Made by a program: the position numbers and the translations under genes. The notes beneath the pieces are model-generated. The model was not told the origin of the DNA. It ran no database searches and was given only the letters and a program-made list of their open reading frames with translations. This document shows positions 5,223 through 7,122 of a stretch of 7,122 nucleotides of DNA, one piece after another. The stretch comes from Cytophagales bacterium (GTDB lineage: Bacteria > Bacteroidota > Bacteroidia > Cytophagales > Cyclobacteriaceae). The stretch's first letter is position 1. Every line of letters starts with the position of its first letter. The stretch is taken from NCBI GenBank assembly GCA_003500135.1, contig DNTA01000331.1, positions 2,043 to 9,164 of the forward strand, written 5' to 3'.

Positions 5223-6221
5223 ATGAAAAGTCCATTTACAGGTAAAGAAATGTGCATTGTAAAAGAGTGGAGAACTATGAGTTTTCGCAAAGACGAATTC
5301 AAGGTGTTATTTCATTCGTACAAATGCGAAGATACAGGCGAACAGTTTGAGGATGATGCGTTAGCCCAGTTGAATTACAATCAATTAGTAAATCAATACA
5401 GGGTTAAATACAGCATCCCCTTTCCTGAACAAATTATTTCAATTAGAGAAAAATACAATTTGTCGGCAGCAAAAATGTCCGAAATATTAGGTTTTGGCAC
5501 TAATGGTTATCGCCAATACGAAGGTGGTGAAGTACCCAACCAATCAAACGCTAAATTAATCCAGTTAGCCGATGACCCGCATGAGTTTAAAAAATTGGTT
5601 AATTACTGTACAACACTTGACCAGAAATTTGTAGAAAAAACACATAAGACAATTGATAACTTATTGGAAGAACAAAAGAAGAATAAATTTGAAAGGCAAT
5701 TGGAGAATTACTTCTTTGGCACATGCCTTCCTAATAATCTGACAGGATTTAAAACACCTGATTTTAGAAAATTTTCTGAAATGGTTGTGTTTTTTACAGA
5801 GAAACTTGAACCATGGAAAACCAAGTTGAACAAACTTTTGTTTTATGCTGATTTTATTATGCATAAGCAGTCAGGATTTTCAATAAGTGGCGTTCAGTAT
5901 CGAGCCATTCCGATGGGGCCAGTGCCTAATAATTTTAATAGTATTTTCGAATACTTAGCAAATAAAGACAAAGTGGATATTAATTACACTAATTTTGCAG
6001 ATGGTGGCACAGGAGAACAATTTAAGCCAAATCCAAACATGACCTTCGATAAGGAATTGTTTACCGAAAGTGAATTGCAAATATTAGAGTTTGTAGCAGA
6101 ACGATTTAAAACCACATCGACAAACGAGATAATTGAAATCAGTCATAAAGAAAAAGCCTGGATTGATAATATTGCAGAGAAGAAACTGATTGATTATAAT
6201 TATAGTTTCGAATTAAATTGA
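5223..6221 (+). CDS. MqsA-like/Xre antitoxin with C-terminal Panacea (DUF4065) domain
   Basis: This 332-residue antitoxin probably neutralises the preceding toxin and represses the operon. Domains run in order: a degenerate MqsA-type N-terminus (1-45), an Xre helix-turn-helix (about 68-125, with REKYNLSAAKMSEILGFG at 75-92 and NGYRQYEGGEVP at 94-105), a charged helical linker (about 130-165), and a Panacea/SocA domain (about 185-320, with KLNKLLFYADF at 201-211 and YRAIPMGPVPNNF at 226-238). In the N-terminus the zinc-ligand cysteine positions of MqsA read S3, T6, C35 and T38, so zinc binding is probably lost. The start at 5223 is chosen because MKSPFTGKEM is the usual family beginning. Starting at 5163 would overlap the toxin by 55 bases and add a tail unlike the family. 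Five bases separate it from the toxin stop, so one transcript is expected. Confidence 0.9.
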   Translation: MKSPFTGKEMCIVKEWRTMSFRKDEFKVLFHSYKCEDTGEQFEDDALAQLNYNQLVNQYRVKYSIPFPEQIISIREKYNLSAAKMSEILGFGTNGYRQYEGGEVPNQSNAKLIQLADDPHEFKKLVNYCTTLDQKFVEKTHKTIDNLLEEQKKNKFERQLENYFFGTCLPNNLTGFKTPDFRKFSEMVVFFTEKLEPWKTKLNKLLFYADFIMHKQSGFSISGVQYRAIPMGPVPNNFNSIFEYLANKDKVDINYTNFADGGTGEQFKPNPNMTFDKELFTESELQILEFVAERFKTTSTNEIIEISHKEKAWIDNIAEKKLIDYNYSFELN

Positions 6222-6245
6222 GACTCCAAACATACATCATCTCTT

Positions 6246-6285
6246 CGCTCTCAGGCACTTTCCGCCCAAAAAAACGGACTGAGCG
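6246..6285 (+). terminator. Possible hairpin terminator after the antitoxin gene
   Basis: CGCTCTCAG (6246-6254) can pair with CTGAGCG (6279-6285) with a two-base bulge, and TCCG (6261-6264) with CGGA (6275-6278) around an A-rich loop. It starts 24 bases after the antitoxin stop, a sensible place for a terminator. No U-tract follows, so intrinsic termination is doubtful. The rest of 6222-6491 shows no gene or clear element. Confidence 0.3.
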
Positions 6286-6491
6286 GTGCGGCAAACATGA
6301 GAATATTGATAGAATGAATAAAGGCCAAATCACACAATATGGCATATGGTGGAGATTGTAGTAAATTCAGGTATTGTAAACCCCTTCAAACTTTTTCAAA
6401 GGTGGATTGAGACACTCTCTTTAAACTGCCACTTGCTATATTGTCAAACGTTGGGGTTAATTTGGTGCGTTAAATAATCATATTTTTAATT

Positions 6492-7040
6492 ATGAAAAAT
6501 CTACTTTTTACATTGACAATGATTATGGTTCACTCTTTTATCTTTGGACAAACCACCAAAATTGAAGGAACAAAATTGCATATTACAATGCCCAATCCGG
6601 AATGGGAATTGACCAATACGCAAGAAAATGGAGATATACTGGTATATTACTTCAAAAGAACTCCAATCATTGATTCACAACAAAGGAAAGTAATCCCCAA
6701 TATTTCCATAATTGTAGAAGAGAATGATGGGCTTGATGTCGTAACTTATTCGATAATGAAAAGAAATTCAATGCCATTCGATGTTACGGATACATTTATT
6801 CCTAAAGACATCGAAATGAAATATAAAAATGCAATTATTTACAGGGGATCTTATAATGATGAACATGGAAAACATCAGCTTTATGTTGTTTTCGTCAACA
6901 ATGGAAAAACAGGGCTGAGAGTAATATGTGATGTACTAGATGAACTATTTGAGCATGTTGAACCTGAATTTCTTGCCGCGATTACTTCAATTTCTGATAA
7001 AAAAATAAAAAATAAAAACGCCTCAACAATTAACCTCTAA
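6492..7040 (+). CDS. Secreted protein of unknown function
   Basis: This 182-residue protein starts with a typical signal peptide: MK, a hydrophobic core (4-18), and a cleavage site FG|Q between G19 and Q20, the form common in Bacteroidota, leaving an N-terminal glutamine. There is no lipobox cysteine, so it should be soluble in the periplasm or outside. The mature part is mostly beta-strand with one or two helices: TKLHITMPNPEWELT (27-41), DILVYYFKR (48-56), PNISIIVEEN (69-78), AIIYRGSYNDEHGKHQLYVV (114-133), and a C-terminal helix DELFEHVEPEFLAAITSI (149-166). The opening motif and strand order recall DcrB/PsbP-like domains, but this is weak pattern recognition. The ATG follows an AT-rich leader without Shine-Dalgarno. 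It lies 270 bases after the antitoxin gene and is probably transcribed separately. Confidence 0.8.
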   Translation: MKNLLFTLTMIMVHSFIFGQTTKIEGTKLHITMPNPEWELTNTQENGDILVYYFKRTPIIDSQQRKVIPNISIIVEENDGLDVVTYSIMKRNSMPFDVTDTFIPKDIEMKYKNAIIYRGSYNDEHGKHQLYVVFVNNGKTGLRVICDVLDELFEHVEPEFLAAITSISDKKIKNKNASTINL

Positions 7041-7075
7041 TGATTCGCTGTAAGGCTGCGGTTCATTAGCATCCA

Positions 7076-7112
7076 GAAATATTCAGGATTGACAAATCCG
7101 GAGTTTCCATAG
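7076..7112 (+). repeat. Short dispersed repeat, copy 2
   Basis: This segment is 29/37 identical to 4418-4454 in the same orientation. Copy 2 contains a perfect small stem GGATT/AATCC (7086-7090 and 7095-7099) around the loop GACA. It begins 36 bases after the secreted protein's stop and ends 10 bases before the window edge. Confidence 0.5.
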
Positions 7113-7122
7113 TTAAAGCGCT

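Noticed and set aside
6360..6440. Possible insertion sequence remnant in the region before the secreted protein gene
   Set aside because: The stretch looked vaguely familiar and a short minus-strand frame reads protein-like, but no terminal repeats, duplication or recognisable transposase motif supports it.

Overview
The window looks like an accessory region of a Bacteroidota (Cytophagia-like) chromosome. The evidence is an AT-rich composition, near absence of Shine-Dalgarno sequences, a perfect TAnnTTTG -7 box before the toxin gene (4839-4846), a secretion signal ending FG|Q, and families common in that phylum (DUF4349 lipoprotein, Panacea-type antitoxin). The genus cannot be told from the sequence.

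Layout. 1-367 is non-coding: a telomere-like AAACYTT heptamer array (1-56), a weak hairpin, and copy A of a 62-bp hairpin repeat (253-314). 368-2712 is a type II restriction-modification system with divergent genes. A C5-cytosine methyltransferase (634-1566, minus) is followed by a small overlapping gene of unknown function (368-673, minus), and a PD-(D/E)XK endonuclease resembling the HindVP family lies on the plus strand (1651-2712). Their 84-bp intergenic region holds two copies of TGACGTCA. These contain the only two GRCGYC sequences in the whole window, and GRCGYC is the specificity expected for that endonuclease family. One copy overlaps the candidate -33 element of the methyltransferase promoter.

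2736-3568 has integron-cassette architecture. Two attC-like inverted repeats (2736-2852 and 3489-3568) tightly bracket a DUF4304 gene (2869-3477), and a DUF4349 lipoprotein gene (3588-4367) starts 19 bases after the second. No integrase gene and no attI site are visible. 4368-4866 is non-coding: it carries one copy of a second repeat family, copy B of the 62-bp hairpin repeat, and the promoter region of the next operon.

4867-6221 is a toxin-antitoxin operon: an MqsR-like toxin followed five bases later by an antitoxin combining a degenerate MqsA-like N-terminus, an Xre helix-turn-helix and a C-terminal Panacea/SocA (DUF4065) domain. An imperfect inverted repeat upstream is a candidate operator. 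6492-7040 encodes a small secreted protein of unknown function, followed by the second copy of the second repeat.

Taken together this is a defence and stability island: a self-contained RM system, a TA module, cassette-like single genes and dispersed structured repeats. The best leads are the RM promoter carrying its own predicted target sites, the attC-like sites, and the 62-bp repeats with invariant stem and diverged loop that bracket the RM and cassette block.
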